From the NCBI GenBank assembly GCA_032173965.1, contig JAVUNC010000004.1, forward strand, positions 21,491,001 through 21,555,000: a stretch of 64,000 bases of DNA, given 5' to 3'. Numbering within the stretch: position 1 is the stretch's first letter; each line of letters opens with the position of its first letter. The position numbers were made by a program, and so were the translations under genes. Below the pieces are notes generated by a model. The model saw nothing but the letters and a program-made list of their open reading frames with translations, was not told the DNA's origin and did no database searches. The stretch is from Sitta carolinensis. Its lineage: Eukaryota; Chordata; Aves; Passeriformes; Sittidae. Positions 1 through 14,086 of the stretch are shown one piece after another.

Positions 1-2362
1 TGCCTCCTTTGTAACACAACTTCTTGGCACTTCTTGTATCCTTATTGTGCCTCTCTTACGAAACCTGAGTAACCAGAACTGTTCCTCTCTTATGAAAACT
101 GAGTATTTCTCCATCAGTGGGCAGGAGCTGAACCTCCTGCCAGTGGAAGGAAGAATAGTAGGACAGAAAAGGTAGAGAGAAGTGATAAGGAAGGGGTTCT
201 GGAAGTCCACTTTTAACTGCTCTGAATCATGTTAGAGAAAGCGTAGAAGGGGAAGGATAAAAACAAGTTCTGCAGCTTCTGGGAGCAGGTCTTTATAACA
301 GAAGTCATTCTGCACAACAAGGAGACTGCAGCAGGTGTGGTAGTTTTTCAGGTCTCTGGTTTTCAGGTCACCACAGTCAGCATAGTCATATCTGGTTAAA
401 TGCTCTATATTCCCTAAAGATCAGCTGAATCCTTTATGTACAACTAGAACCTACTCTGATCTTGTCAGGCAAGCAGTACTTGCAAAAAGTTTGTCCGTGT
501 GCTGAACTGATGGAAAGTTAAACCCACACTCTACTTTAGTACATCATAAAAATGCCAATGCATTTTAAGTCATGGTTACCGTGAAAGATTTCAGTGCTCC
601 CAATGTCTTGCACTGTGCCTCCACTCATCCTAACATGTCTTGCAGTTCTCTTCTGACTTGTGACAATGTGTCTGAATGCTTTAGGTTAAGATTTAACCTC
701 TTGTCAATGTTTTCAGGTCACCTTTCTCATATCAAAACAATAATCTCTGTGTTAAGTGCATATACATTTAATTGTATAAAACCGAAACTCAAAACTATGA
801 GTCTATCCATCCATCCCATGTATGTGCCCATCTGTATACAGGGGGGCCTTATTTTGTTTCCCTCTAAATACTCCTAATATGAAATAACTTCAAATACCTT
901 AGTGAAGCAAGAAGCTTTTATTATGCCATGTGGAAACAAAACAAACAAAGAACCCCCCCAAAAAACAATCCAGGTCTGTTTAGTTCATGGCAAAAGCTAA
1001 TAATTCTGTCAGCATTTGTTCTTTACCTTTAGCAATAACCTTTCTAGAGACACACTGAAAAGTTCAAGACTGAGTAGCTCTTATGTGCAATCTTTTTCAA
1101 GGAATAAAAATGCCTGCTCACACCCAGGTGGGCCTCTCAGTTATGTCAGGTCTGATGCCATGTCCAGTATGCTAAAGCACCTCAAAATCTATGCTTAACT
1201 GTCACTCTTCAGCACTTCCATCCTCAGCATGTACCTTAGCCCTTACTGTGTCCCTTCTTTCCTTAGTTGTTTCTGAATTTTGTACTGCTAAATTGTCAGG
1301 CTTTTCTCACTGCTGCTTTAGCTACTTACCATAAAAGCACTTTGGGCATTTTGGCACTATTTCAGAGAGTCTTATCTGTTTATTTTTTGTATGCTTGACT
1401 CCCAGAGCCTGCGATTGGAACAAAATATTCCTGTTGCTACAAATTTATCAAGGCTACTAAAGGCTTTTAGAGCAGCAGTGTTAAAACAAAGCATATCAGC
1501 AAGGAGAGTTTCACTTAATAGCAAGTACTTTGAAATTTAAAGGAAAGTAAGCTGAACCAAACTGACTAAAATGGCATACTTTCTTTGGAAAGTGGAAACA
1601 ATGACACTGCTGTGCTACAACCAAGTATTTTGACACTCTCAGTTTCATGAATGTTAAATAATTAAGAATGGTGTGAGAAAATCTTCTGACTTGAGGAACT
1701 GTCAGCATGTTTCTTACATCAATGATTAGATGAGACTGACAGGATCCAGCTGGAAGATATGCATTCAGAGTCATAAAAATCTAAGTCGGCGTTAATTGTG
1801 TCTACTATCTTGCACAGAAAAATATGGTAGAAAAATGTACTTCTTCCAGTGCAAGGAGAAAACCCTTTTACTTAGAAACTGAGATGGAGTTTTAGTTGCT
1901 CTTTCATGTTCTACATCATACTTGCATTTATTTCTTATTAAAACCAGTAAATTTCAGGTTTATGGCAATCCTTTAAAATATCCATATACCTGTATTACAG
2001 TATGATACTTACATATTAATCTTCAAAGTATGCAATTTCATTGTGTATATAAATGAAATATTTATTTTCATACGATGGAAAATCTCTAAAGTTAATCCAC
2101 AAGCATTCATCATTCATGACCTGTTTCTGGCATTGAAGATAGTGCTTGAAAAGTACATTTAAATACCCCAAAACTGAAGTTAGAAACAGAGAAGTCCCTA
2201 AAAGCAGGATTGAAAACAAAAACATGCTCAGTGGCTTACGTGTATGATATCCAATCAGAAACATCAGAGAGAGCACTGACAATTCTCAGACTTGGATACA
2301 TGCAGAAATAAAAAAGAAAGTGAAAACAGGGTTGGGGGTATTAAAAAAAAAAAAAAAAAGCT

Positions 2363-2600
2363 GTTATGAGTGGTCACCTAGTCTATTCTCCTTTCACAAG
2401 TCAAAATTATACTTGACCAATCTTGATCTAATTTGTTCTTGAAAGATGTCCAATGATGAAAATTTCACACTTTCCATTGGCAAGCTATTCCTGTATTTCA
2501 CTAGCACTTCTGAGAAAAGAATAAAAAAAGAAAAAAAAAAAAAAGAAAAACCTAACTTAAGATCCTGTTAAAGTATGGTTAGCTGTAATTCCTCTATTTA
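2363..2600 (-). mobile_element. Ancient CR1/L3-type LINE relic
   Basis: The segment from GTGGTCACCTAGTC through TTGTTCTTGAAAGATGTCCA to the ATTCCTGTATTTCACTAGC portion resembles the complement of the 3' region of old CR1/L3 elements, in diverged form. It is broken by an A-rich insertion near 2521-2545. The recognition is from memory of the family consensus and the copy is old, so boundaries are approximate. Its sense strand is the same as CSMD1. Confidence 0.5.
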
Positions 2601-5600
2601 GAAAGAACACAGATTAATTACCGCATTCATCTTTGGGACTACTTTTAGCTTATTAAAAGATTGGTACCAGGTTTCTTCTTAAATTTCTTGGATTTTTTAG
2701 TCTAGAGTAATACACTTATTGTTTTATATTCTGAAATATGGTCATTGGTTTATAAGAGATAGCTGGAATTTGGTATTTTTAATTTGCTAGTTACCGCATA
2801 TTTTTAAGAGTGTATGCTAAGAGGAACATTTCAGCATAGTAGCATTTACCAAAAAGGTAAAGGGCCAAAGCTAAATTCCATGCCCAAAACCACAGAACAC
2901 CTAATTTTATGTGTGGAAGTGGTTTGGTGGCCTCAGAGTCATAAGTCTTGTGCAAACTGTAAACAGATATTTTCAAGCCCACTCTCCCAGGGCAGACAAG
3001 GAACACAGTCATGGTCCTGGAATAATCTTTGTTCAGTACAGCAAAAAGTACAAAGATCTCTACCTTCACAATGTACATCTATATACCTCAAGCACACAGG
3101 TAAGCATAATGACAGTACCTGGAATCATCATTTTAAGCAGGAACTGTTGGCATCAGCTATACTTGTATCATGATTCCGTCATAGATATTGAGCCTTTCCA
3201 AGTACTTAAAATTCAGATGAGAACTTCCTTAAAATAGGTGCCTCCAGTTTTCCTTTATAAACCTACTTAGGAAGTAACTCAAATGGTGAAGAGCAGCCAA
3301 GCATTTTTCAAGGCTCTTTCAAGTTATTTTTAGCTCTTTTAAAAATGAGTGGGAGAAATTAGGAAGAACAAAGTCAAAAGCTGAGTCTGTATAGGAAGAA
3401 CCGGTGGGATGAAGAGGGGCATTTGCTCATGCCTGCCAGAGGAACACGGCCACTCTGTTGCACTCTCACTGGTACCATGTCCCAGCCTCCAGACTCCATC
3501 GACCCAGCTCTGCAGAGCCGTAGTGATGCTGACAACTTGCTTTCAGGTTTTCATTCTAACAGCTCTTCTTGCAAGATTTTCTTATATTTTCTCTTATCAT
3601 CTCTTCAGCCCCAGCCACAGTCTTTGTTCCCACTCTACCCCAGCACGGCAATATATACATGAGCTAATCAATGGCTGACAAATGTTGTTGCCAGTATCAT
3701 TACTGAAGCCTTACTATTTACTGTAATTTTATGAGAATTGTATTTTCTCTCTATGTCTCTTTTGAATGTAGCATAACTCATGTTTCTCTTTTTACTTCAC
3801 AAATGAAATAAAAGCAATAACAGTAAGTTCTAATTTCCTAGATAGGAGTCAAGTTCTATATACAGCATTCAGGACATTATTATACACATTTGCATTTAAA
3901 AAGATTGATTGAATTGAAAAATATCTTCTGACCCTATCAGATTAAATAATATTAGATGTTTTCGTATTCAAATTAGATGTTGTTGTAATAGATATATAAA
4001 AAATAAATACCCTTTTTGATAATATGATCCAACTCAATTTCAAAAATTAATTCTGACACATTCAAGTTATTAATTACACCCTGCAGGACTGGTTTTGCAG
4101 AAATTTCTAAACTAATCAAAGGCATTTTTGTTTAGAAAGATCCTATGATGAAATCCATTAGCAGGACCAAATGTGTAATTTTAATTAATTTTCAAAGAGA
4201 ATGCATTTTGATAACAAGTACTAAATAGATTTTGAAATACGCTCTCCAATTCAATGTTTTTTGAAGAACATATGTTTCATTCAGACATTCAAGTTGGAAT
4301 AATTGTGCCAGAGTTGTGAAGTTATATATTAAAATGAGGAATCTTACATTTATAAGAAATTTATAATAAAGATTAAACAACCTATCTTGCAAATATTATT
4401 TTCTCCCATTGTTTACAGAAATCTATATAACCACAGTCACATATATTGATGGAATTATAAATACAGCTTAAAATTCAAGAAAAAAGGTATTTGTCAACAT
4501 GCTAGACTGCTAAAATTCCAAAACCCCTTCTTGCCCATAATAAAATAAGGGCAGACGCAGGGTCTTAAGTATTTTATGATTTTCTTGAGTCCTCTTAAGT
4601 TCTGTTCACAGTCCATTACTTTCTCAGGCTCTTTGACCCCTGGTTATCCACTATCAAGTCCTGGGATGTTACATCAAGTCCTGCACACATCTGTACATTT
4701 TCCCTCCTCCTTTCTCTCAATTATTCCATTTTGTCCTAAAAAGTGGGGACTTTTTTCTTATATTGTTTAAAGAACTTTTTTCTCCATTCACACATCTCAT
4801 TATGTTTGGACATAATTTTCAAGGTTAGAATGGCAAATGTGAAACACTTTCTGTGCCACTGTGAACAGAAAATTGTGAACATAAAATGTAAAAAACTAAA
4901 AATGTAAAAGAAAATTTTTAACATTAGACTGTTCAAAAAAAAAAAAGAGAAACTGAAAGAATTTAAGAATTTTTAAAGTGCTGGATCATATTTTCATTAT
5001 GCAGAACTCTGCTATTTGATTGAACAATAGTGGAAGTAGCAGCAGAAGGCTAATATTGTCTGGATAGATAAGCAGTAGAAAGCTAAGGGATACATCTGCA
5101 TAGAATTTCTGACAGCTGAGGAATCACAAGATTTTAAATTCTGGAGAAAAGTAAAACATAGGGCCTCCTTAAATTTATGGCTCCCCCAGTCTAACAAGTA
5201 CACACAGAATACTGTCTCTATTCACAATGCTTAAAGAAACTGAGGTCCAGATTAAGATGCCAAAATTTCAGTACCTTTTGAAAAAAGACACCTGCCAGCT
5301 AGCCAGCAAAATAGCTCCCAAAGGTTCAGTGACAGTATTGATCAGATCAAATACACAGTTTAGGCAGATGGGGCTTGTTTCCTTTTCCCATTGTCTAGAG
5401 ATACCTGAGATTCTTAGGCCTCCCAGATATGCCACAGGCCTAGCTCCTATAACAGAGGAATTGGCGCCGTTCTCTACTAGTGGGCAGAAGAGAGGTAAAA
5501 CACCTGAGGACACTGAAAATGACCCTATATCCACATGGCCCTTCTCAGCAGGAAACTGCTAATCCGTAGAAATATTTAGCTACCAAATTACTCTGTATAA

Positions 5601-6025
5601 AAGACAGGAACCCTATTCTTCCATGTAGTTCTTCAATGTAGCCAAATTTCTGCAGCTCTTTACTTTTCTTAGAAATAGCACACCCTCAGCAGAAGAGTAA
5701 ACATCATGCCAAATCTCAGCTGCCTTTTTTTATTTTTTTTTTCCATACTTCCACCTTATAGAAATATCTGAACCATCACTGAGATGGAAAATCAAGTAAA
5801 ATATTTTCTTGAAGAAGACACAAATTTTAATGCTAATGTCTTACAAAGTTAAGAACAAAGAAACAAGAAAATGCAAGTTAATTAATCCTGCTCTTAAATA
5901 TGAATGCTACTATCATTTCATTCTATAAATAAAGCTGACCAGAAGCAGACACATGTTAGAATAGGCCATATATGATATGGATAGAATTTGCAGCCTTCTT
6001 TCTCTTCCCCAGGTCCCTGATATTA

Positions 6026-6172
6026 TCATAGAATAGTTCAGGTTGGAAGGGACATTAAAGACCAACTGATTCCAAACTCCTGTCACGGGCAGGGCCACCT
6101 TCCACTAGACCAGGCTGCTCAGAGCCCCATTCAGCCTGACCTAGAACATTTCCAGGGATGAGGCATATAAAT
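6026..6172 (-). mobile_element. CR1 LINE, 3' terminal fragment
   Basis: The plus strand reads TCATAGAATAGTTCAGGTTGGAAGGG and continues with the CACGGGCAGGGCCACCTTCCACTAGACCAGG portion. This is the complement of the conserved 3' end of avian CR1. It is 5'-truncated, as most CR1 copies are, and lies in the same orientation as CSMD1, about 530 bases downstream of the sushi 14 exon. Confidence 0.9.
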
Positions 6173-6273
6173 TTGACAAACAGCAGTGACTATTAACAAG
6201 AGCAGCAAACTAAAGTAAACTCTGGTTCAATTTCAGGATATTCAGGATAGTAGAAACAAAGAAAAAAACAAAC

Positions 6274-6301
<28 letters not shown>
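6274..6301. repeat. Poly-A run (A28)
   Basis: A run of 28 A preceded by short A-rich units (AAACAAAGAAAAAAACAAAC). It lies about 100 bases from the CR1 at 6026 but is not part of it, because CR1 ends in octamers and not in poly-A. Confidence 0.95.
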
Positions 6302-6308
<7 letters not shown>

Positions 6309-6705
6309 GAAGTTAAAAACTATGTCTTTAAAGCACCAGTTATAACATTATTTTCTAAAATAATAAATTAATCCCTTATAATTACTGAGTTTTATAAAAT
6401 GTTCAGTAAGGCAATGTCATGACCAGTGGTCTGTTTATACGTATGTACATTACAAAAGAAAAAAGTACTGAAGACATATTTTTCATTTGGTCTGTATTTG
6501 ACTGCATGAATAGTTCTTAATACTTCAACTCTGCTCACATGAAATACACAGGTGTTTTTGTATTTGTATACAATGTGTTCAGATCAGGTCATGATGTCAG
6601 CACCTCTTGGCATACAGCAGTATTGACAATGTTGCATCTTTGTTTTGTGACATAGCCTTACAATAAAACTATAGAAGCCTACTCAAGAAGCAAGCATGAT
6701 CTTAC

Positions 6706-6894
6706 CGTGGCAGATTGGCACAGGAGAATCCCACTGGTACATGCCATTTTGGTAGCGCCTGCACGTTGCATTATTGTGACCAATCATTCTATACCCAGGT
6801 TTGCAGTAATAGCGAACTTTGCTTCCAGCAGGACCACCTGTTTTGTTTATAATTCCACCATTCCTCAAGGTAGGGTTTAAACTGCAATAAGGTG
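6706..6894 (-). CDS. CSMD1: CSMD1 exon: sushi 14
   Basis: This 189-base exon encodes a whole sushi domain in 62 complete codons, from PYCSLNPTLRNGG to DSPVPICH. Four cysteines (PYCSL, YYCKPGY, ATCRRY, PICH) and the tryptophan in MYQWDS are in place. NKT and NAT are possible N-glycosylation sites. It joins directly to CUB 14 through the phase-1 codon. In CSMD1 this is the first module of the C-terminal tandem sushi array, so the next exons should encode sushi domains only. None is visible between here and base 1. The acceptor is TTTTTAG|CACC and the donor CACG|GTAAGATC is near consensus. Confidence 0.93.
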
Positions 6895-7510
6895 CTAAAA
6901 ACCAAAAAATGGACATTATTCAAAACAAATGAAATTCACTTAATGTACAAAATCAAGATTATTTATGACATATACAAACGTTGCCACTAAAATCAATACT
7001 GAAACATTTTCAGTACTTCCGGAATCCTCAGTGAAGATTCAGACTACTTATAAAGAAAAATAATGAAGTTAACCCCCAAAATTTATAATCAAAACCAGTT
7101 TATACTACTGCACATAAGGAAGCTAAAACCATGAAGCATATAGAATGTTCAGTTCTTAATATTTAAGTGTTCTTAAACACTTAATAAACATTCTACTTCA
7201 AATCTGATAACTTTATAAATACAAGATTATTCTTTGGCTGCACAATATACAAAACCAATTATAAACAGTTTTATTAAAAATTTCAGTGCAGTAAGACCTG
7301 CAAATTGAAGTTTAAACATTTTGTCAAATACGTTAAAAATTTATAAGACAACTATACAATGATTCTTCAGATGCAGTTTTTTCAGGTTAAAATGCAGTTA
7401 ATTTTTTATACATATTCTCTCAAAGATATTGGCAATTATATTATTTTTTACGAAAAGAATGTAACTTAACTGACTGCAACTTCTTAAATACTGAAATTAG
7501 ACTAGATATA

Positions 7511-7577
7511 GAAGTAAGACAGAATGTACTTGTTTGAGTACACTTTTACTAGAAGTAAGACAGAATACTTGTTTGAG
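7511..7577. repeat. Short near-duplicate, offset 41 bases
   Basis: GAAGTAAGACAGAATGTACTTGTTTGAG at 7511-7538 (28 bases; key words GAAGTAAGACAGAAT and ACTTGTTTGAG) recurs at 7552-7577 with a 2-base deletion. It is a small, older local duplication in the intron. Confidence 0.85.
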
Positions 7578-10179
7578 ATTTGAAATGAAATTAAACCTTG
7601 CTAAACTTTAACTAATATTTTTATATTATTATAAATACTTTACTAATATTTTTTGCAGAGGGGTTTTCATTACCAGCTTGGTCCTCGAGGACCTGTGACA
7701 TATAAATGGAAATTTTTGTATATGTGCTGAGTAAGTAAAAGAAGTACAAATTTTTTTTGTGTCAAAAAGTGAGAAATAGAGACCATTTTTAAAAATAAGG
7801 TTGCAGTCTCTGTCTCTGAGGATGGCATATGGATACCTGAACTGGACCCAGATCAAACAGAAGTACAGAACAGTTTGACACACTATATGCGGAGTTGTAA
7901 AGTGAATGTGTTTGTAGAATAAAAACATTTATTACGGCATAAAAGCAATATGAAAAATTTACCTGGACTCCATACTGATGTACAAGTCACTGTGTATTTG
8001 AAGCAGGTATGGACCATGTTAAGTTTACTGTGATTATCTTTTCAGAAGCAGCATGGCAGGACCATGGCTTTCTGAAAATAAACCTGACTGGACATCAACC
8101 ACTGAAATAAGCCAATGAACATTCTTCACAGGTAAGACACTGTTGAGCTCCACTGAGAACTAAATGTCAATACCAATGAGACTGAGACTGCAACTACTAC
8201 TGGAATACTCCCTCCATAGTACTTAAATGTGTCTTAGGTATACTGTGATATTCATTTTAACTTCTGTAGACAATTATCCAACAACTTACTAGAAGTTGTT
8301 TTGTTTTGTTTTCACAAATGCATAATTACAGATTTTGGTATACAGCTTTCAATATCTAGCTCTATTTTAAAATTTTTATCTTTAATGTATATTTTGTCAC
8401 CTTACTGTTCACCTACGGTATCAATTACCACCTAAATAAGGTTTTTTGTTCATTGACAGAGAACATAGAGTTGATTATATTCCTAACTGAAACACTTCTT
8501 TTAAATGTCTAGATTTAGATGCAGTATATCAAAGTCAATATTTCTAAGTAATAACACCCAACATAAGCAGTAACTCTAAGTCTATCATTAAAGATGATGA
8601 AAAATATTGCCATCTGTTGGAATTATATGATATAGTTCTCAATTAAGCAACTTTATTTCTACTCAAAATGTTATTTCTGTACATTCTTTCACTAGGGGAT
8701 TGTTTGACAAAACCCCAAGAAATCATAATGGAAAAAGTTAATACCAGAATGAAAATTAATAAGCCTGGATGGTCCAGTAAAAGAATTGTTTTGGGCCATG
8801 TTTTGTGTCCTTTATAAGCATGGTGACACTCACTTGCCTGCCTAAATTACATTAATTATCAAATTACTCTTTAAAAAGGGGACTTGACATTTAAAGAAAC
8901 ACAATAAATGTGACTTTAATTTTCCTTTCAACATATTGAAGAATAAATAAGACTGTTAAAGACTGTTATTGCAAAACAAGCAGTTTAAGATCTCCAAAAT
9001 CAGCTTCAGTAACCTCTTAAGAGCTATTTAATTTTAAATATCCTATATCTTAAGAAAAGCCAGTGAGTCATAAATAAAATATGCAATTCAGAAAAAAACC
9101 TCCAAATTTATTACATCAGTACTGCAATTCTAGACACAAAATAAATTTTTGAAGCCCAATAATACTGTAAAACATTAATAATCCTATTGTTTTTCTGTAT
9201 AGTACCTTTATGTACCTTCATGTACCTTGAGTACCAGGTCTCCTTTTTTTCTATCTCCTCGCATAACCTTTTAATCTGGACTAGTAATTCTTTTATTATA
9301 TGTTTTACATTGTTATTCTTACAGTAAATTCTTGGCTAGGAATAAAAGAATAGCATTTTTTATGCATGATAAGATTTTTAATGTAACAGGTTAAACTTCA
9401 TGTTCTGATTGCCAGGGTATTTATTACCATGTTTTAGCTGTGGCTAATTACAACAATAAATATATATGACCATCCAGAGAAAAAAAGCTTTAAAATGGCA
9501 TGAAATATGGGACAGTCAGGCTGCTCAATTACACAGAACGGTGTCAAAATACTGAAAATTTCCTCAGGAGCCAAAGGGGAAATCTAGCAGTTATAATTTT
9601 TGCTTTTGTTGTAACAATTAATAATTCCTTGAGCCCAAAAGCATAGTTTAAGCTCTCCAGTGAATCAAGAGGTGTTCAGAGAAGACTCAAGTAAAAGAAA
9701 AATTTTAGAACTAAGAAACTTTTAGAAGAAAAAAAGAATACAATATCCCTCAGAATTTACTTCAACATCCCTTTGAAAATACTTAATTCCTAAAGTATAT
9801 TGTTGCAGGTATTTGACAGAAAATTATATCCTCTCTTCCCAGACAACTTGGTGACTCCTGTATATTTTCTGTTTTCAACCATCTCTTCAACCTACTGTTA
9901 CTAATGCTTACTTTTCCTGAGAAGCCAAGGTGAGTGAGTAGCAGTGGCTTCAGGGACCTGTAGGAAGTAGGGAAGAGGAGATCTGGAAATGGGGATGCCT
10001 TGTTAAAGCTTTATGGTCATCTGCCATTGTGAAAGATAAATGCAGATGTTCAAGTGTGAACATACAATTATGAGATGTGTTTGACAGTGTAGGGAGGTTG
10101 TAACTGGAGAAAAGAGAGAAAGAATATTTGACATAAAGGTGCTGATTTAACAGCCATGGGGAAAAATAGCCATGACAGA

Positions 10180-10620
10180 TTGTGCAAAGAGATGAGAAAG
10201 GCAAGGTAGAGGCTGGAGAAAGTGATGAAAGTGAGATAAAGAGAAGGACTTTGTTAGCCATTAGAAATGGCACCAAAAGGATTGATGCATCACAGACTGA
10301 GACTGTGTTCAGAGTAAAATATGACTCAGGGAAAGAAACTGGAAAGAAGAATATAAAATCAAATTAAATTGACTAATGGGAGACAAAGAAAGAGAAACTC
10401 AGAGATGGAAGAAAGGAAGGAGGATGATAAATTAGGGGAGTCTGTAAAGAGGAAGCAAGAGAAATTAAGATGGTAAGTTAGATAGGAAAGAAAGATAGAT
10501 AAAACCTGGAAAAAGAAAAATCTTATATTTTCTACCATTAAAAGTAGTCTGGTATTTGTAGGGAGAGGTGGAAAAAGGGTGGAGACCAGAAAGAAGGGTT
10601 GAGGAGCACACCTGGACTGT
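10180..10620. repeat. Purine-rich region
   Basis: The plus strand is strongly biased to A and G over about 440 bases (runs such as GAAGAAAGGAAGGAGGATGA and GGAAAGAAAGATAGATAAAA). No exact tandem unit is kept. The open frames on the opposite strand are a by-product of this bias and are not genes. Confidence 0.6.
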
Positions 10621-13328
10621 CTTGGCAGACACATTTTGACCATAATCAGTATAAGGTTTGGGACAAAAAAAGTATGATGAATGGGACTACATGAAGTAAG
10701 GTGATCAGATCAGATCAATCTTCCACTCTTACAAAAATTCTTATTAATGACATTTTAAAGTAGTGGCAGTAGGATGGTAGCAAGTCAGACGCCAGCAACA
10801 AGGTTACAGGAAAGAATGCCTGTAATCCATATCCATGTAAAAGTCCCACTAAAAGTATATTATTTTGTGCTTCCAAGGCAGCATGATATGTATAGAAAAT
10901 GCTGATACTCAAAGCAATGTATTATGACTAAGCTATAGATTGCATGACAATAAGAAAAACATTTTTAACAAATTATCTAAAAATTGTGAAGATGGATTTT
11001 TATTTTACAACTTTGAAAAGTACACCTGTTGATACAGTAAAGGAATAGTGATAAATACATATAATTCCATTCTTAATCTATATTTTAGTAATTTTCAATC
11101 TGTTTTTTAAACTGAACTCCCTTCAGAGCCCAGGATGAAGCATACATAACAACTTCTAGGATCAGGAACTGACATATTAACGGAAGAGCCACACACAAAA
11201 CAATAAATAAATGTCCGAAGACCTGAAGTTTAAGCAAACACTTGAAGAATGCCAGACTAAAAACTACAGATACTGTAAGATGAGTGAAAATTTTGATCTT
11301 AAAAAGAAATCCATACAGTGAACTAAGAAATTACTGCAGCCTTGTGTCAAGGATCACTGTGATAAAATGTTGTTTTCTCCCAGTCAGTTTCTGAGGAGAA
11401 TCTGTCCTGGAATCTCATGAGGCTTAGCTGAAATAGTTGTAATGACACAGGAGTGCTCTCATCTAGGAATGACAGTGTAGTACCACGAAATTTGATAAAC
11501 TTCACTGTTCAGTGACCGAAGTAACTTTACAGTTACAGATTTAATTTACTTTTCCAAATGACATATTGTCCACATTCTTATAAGACCTCTTAGATAACAG
11601 TGCATTTTGTAAGGCAACATACTGAACATTTTCAGCTCACATATAATCAAACATTCAGCTCACTTAACATCAGAACTTTTGTAATTTTCCACTGAATACC
11701 AACAAGATAATAGCTGCTAGCTAAATCACATATCACCAGACATCAGATGTGTGGACAGCAACACGTATAAACACTGATCTTGCATTTGCAGGACCACACT
11801 CTAATAAAGCATATTCTTGTAATAGCTGGAACATTTAAACATTTATGCTGAGGGGGTTTTGTTTGATATTTGAGACACTCTGTCTCAGGGAAGTTCAATT
11901 AAATTACTCCCAATTAAAAATTAAAATTCTTTTAAACTCCATGTCCAACCCTCCCAGATGATTTTGTAGAATTCACTCTCTATAGGGAATCTACAAAATT
12001 TTATCAAATAGTTTATCTTAGCAAAGGACTTGATTTACCACTAGTATCTTTGATCATCAGTCAAAAAACAAATATGAAGATATTTGCAAGTATTCACAGA
12101 AACAGTACTATGTTTGAAATTATAAGTAAATGAAAAAATTCTCTTCATATACCACAGTGTTTTGTTTACCTTACATGCTTGGTTTTTTGTTAAGAAATAA
12201 AAAGTCACACCACCGTATATTCCTTCCTTATAACTTTCCCTTTTGGAAACTTAAATTGTCTTTGTCATATTACCAGGGAATCTTATGTCTTTGTGCTGCT
12301 ATTTAAATATCCACTGTAGTAGAGGGCTACTGCAATACTCACTTTATAGATAAGAAATTGGACAATGCCTGAAGTAGGAAAGGTCACATAAGAAAACTAA
12401 ATATATCTTTTCTGATTACTAAACCATTTCCTTAGTTAATAGACCATCCATTCCATATGTTACTTTTCCCTTTAAAATGTACAGGATCAAAATGGAGAAC
12501 AACACAAAGCCAAGCAACAAAAAGGGATCAGGCTGTCATTCTTTTTGCATTTTATTTTAAATCTAACATATAAACAATATGAAAAAACTAGATAAATTTG
12601 CCCATTCCCTCCTTAGTGATATAATTATGAATGCCTGCCCCTTCCAAAACTAAATATCTGACTAAATACCCTGCTATTTATATGGCAGATGTTCTAACTG
12701 ATGGCTCAACATTTAAAAATCATGCCAAATATTTTTTTTGTGATTCACAGTACTGTATAAACCTCCTCTGTGACCTTCCTGCTGTGCAAATCACACATAA
12801 AAGTTTACAAATTGGGGAAGAAACAATTATACAGAATCTGATGAACTTCTTCATGCAGTTCCCTTGTCACTTCTAACCATCTACTGTTAAATGTAAAGGC
12901 AAACCAATCAATATTCTTTTATTTTAAATTGAAATAGAGGGAGTAGGAACACTTGTTAAACATGTCCAAAGCTTAGAAATAACAAGAAAAGAATGGTGAA
13001 GAATTAAGCTTTTTGCAATTACACATGAGGTTAAAAGAACTTAATAAAAGTGTGCTGGGTTGACCCTGGCTGGAAGCCAGGTACACTCCAAAGCTGTTGA
13101 ATTGCTCCCCTTCTCAGCTGCACAGCGGAAAGAAAATATAACAAAAGGCTTGTGGGCTTAGATAGGGACAGGGAGAGATACTTCAGCTGTTACTGAAAAA
13201 ATCTGACTTGGGGAAGTTAATTTAATCTTCTACCAATAAGATCAGAGGAAGAGAATGAGAAATTAAGCCAAATCATGAAAAGCCTCTGCCCTGCCTGCCC
13301 TCCCGTTCTCCTCCTCTTTTCCCACATA

Positions 13329-13904
13329 TGCTGGTTTGTCTAGGATAGAACTCGTGTTCTTCAAAGGCTCTAATATGAGGCTGTGTTGTGGATTTCTAAT
13401 GAAAACAGTGTTGATAATACAGGGATGTCACTCTTGAGCAAGACTTACACTGAGTCAAGGCCTATTCTGCTTCTCACACCATCCCACCAGCAAGGAAGCT
13501 GAGGATGCACTGGAATTTGGGAGGGGACACAGATAGGACAACTGATCCCAATTGACGAAAGAGACAGTCCATAAGATATGGTGTCATGCTCAACAATAAA
13601 AGCTGTGAGAAGAAGGAAAGACCAATGTTGCAAGTTATGTTCAAGTCACCACTAAGACTGGAGGAACCCTGCTGTCCTGGAGATGGCTGAATACCTGTCA
13701 ATAGGAAGTGATGAATTAATTCCTTATTTTGATTTGATTGCATGCACAGCTTTTGTTCTACCTATTAAACTTTACCTGTTTATCTCATCCCATAAGCTTT
13801 CTCATTTTTATTCTTCTGATTCTCTACTCCATATTGTATCTTGCTGTGGGGGGAGAGAGCAAGCAGCTAGGTGGGACTTAGTGGTGTTCTAGGGGTAAAG
13901 AGCA
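13329..13904 (+). mobile_element. ERVL-type solo LTR nested in the class II LTR
   Basis: It begins TGCTGGTTTGTCTAGGATAG and contains GTTGATAATAC, TTACACTGAGTCAAGGCC, GGGAGGGGACACAG, a CAATAAAAGCTG region, ATTAAACTTTACCTGTTTATCTC and a closing AGGGGTAAAGAGCA. These are the landmarks of the avian ERVL LTR in order. No internal retroviral sequence is attached. The 5 bases on either side (ACATA and ATACA) do not form a clean target duplication, so the ends may be off by a few bases. Confidence 0.75.
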
Positions 13905-14028
13905 ATACAGACTGCAGGGAAACTCAAGCTTTGGCACCTGGAGCACCTCCTCCCCTCCATCTTCACTGACCTTGGTTTCTTCAGAGTTATCACTCTCATG
14001 TATTCTCACTCCTTCTAGCTGCTGCTGA

Positions 14029-14029
<1 letters not shown>

Positions 14030-14079
<50 letters not shown>

Positions 14080-14086
14080 TATATAT
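14030..14086. repeat. (TA)n microsatellite
   Basis: An almost pure TA run of about 57 bases with one GA interruption near the end, followed by a T9 run. It sits inside the right half of the class II-type LTR and has probably expanded after insertion. Confidence 0.97.

Larger units (their letters stand above)
1..6705 (-). other. CSMD1: Intron 3' of sushi 14 exon
   Basis: This is intronic sequence on the way to the next sushi exon, which is not in the window. It contains an old CR1-like relic (2363-2600), a CR1 3' fragment (6026-6172) and an A28 run (6274-6301). Slightly GC-richer patches at 3400-3680 and 5390-5550 carry short open frames with no recognisable product. Confidence 0.6.

Noticed and set aside
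3409..3678. Overlapping plus-strand frames in a GC-richer patch
   Set aside because: They have no domain, no splice logic and the wrong strand for CSMD1. I could not support a gene.
1..6705. A further CSMD1 sushi exon downstream of sushi 14
   Set aside because: I looked for the expected cysteine-glycine-rich sushi pattern with GT-AG borders on the minus strand and found none; the next exon must lie outside the window.
10359..10643. A serine/leucine/phenylalanine-rich minus-strand frame
   Set aside because: The composition is explained by the purine-rich plus strand; there is no gene context.
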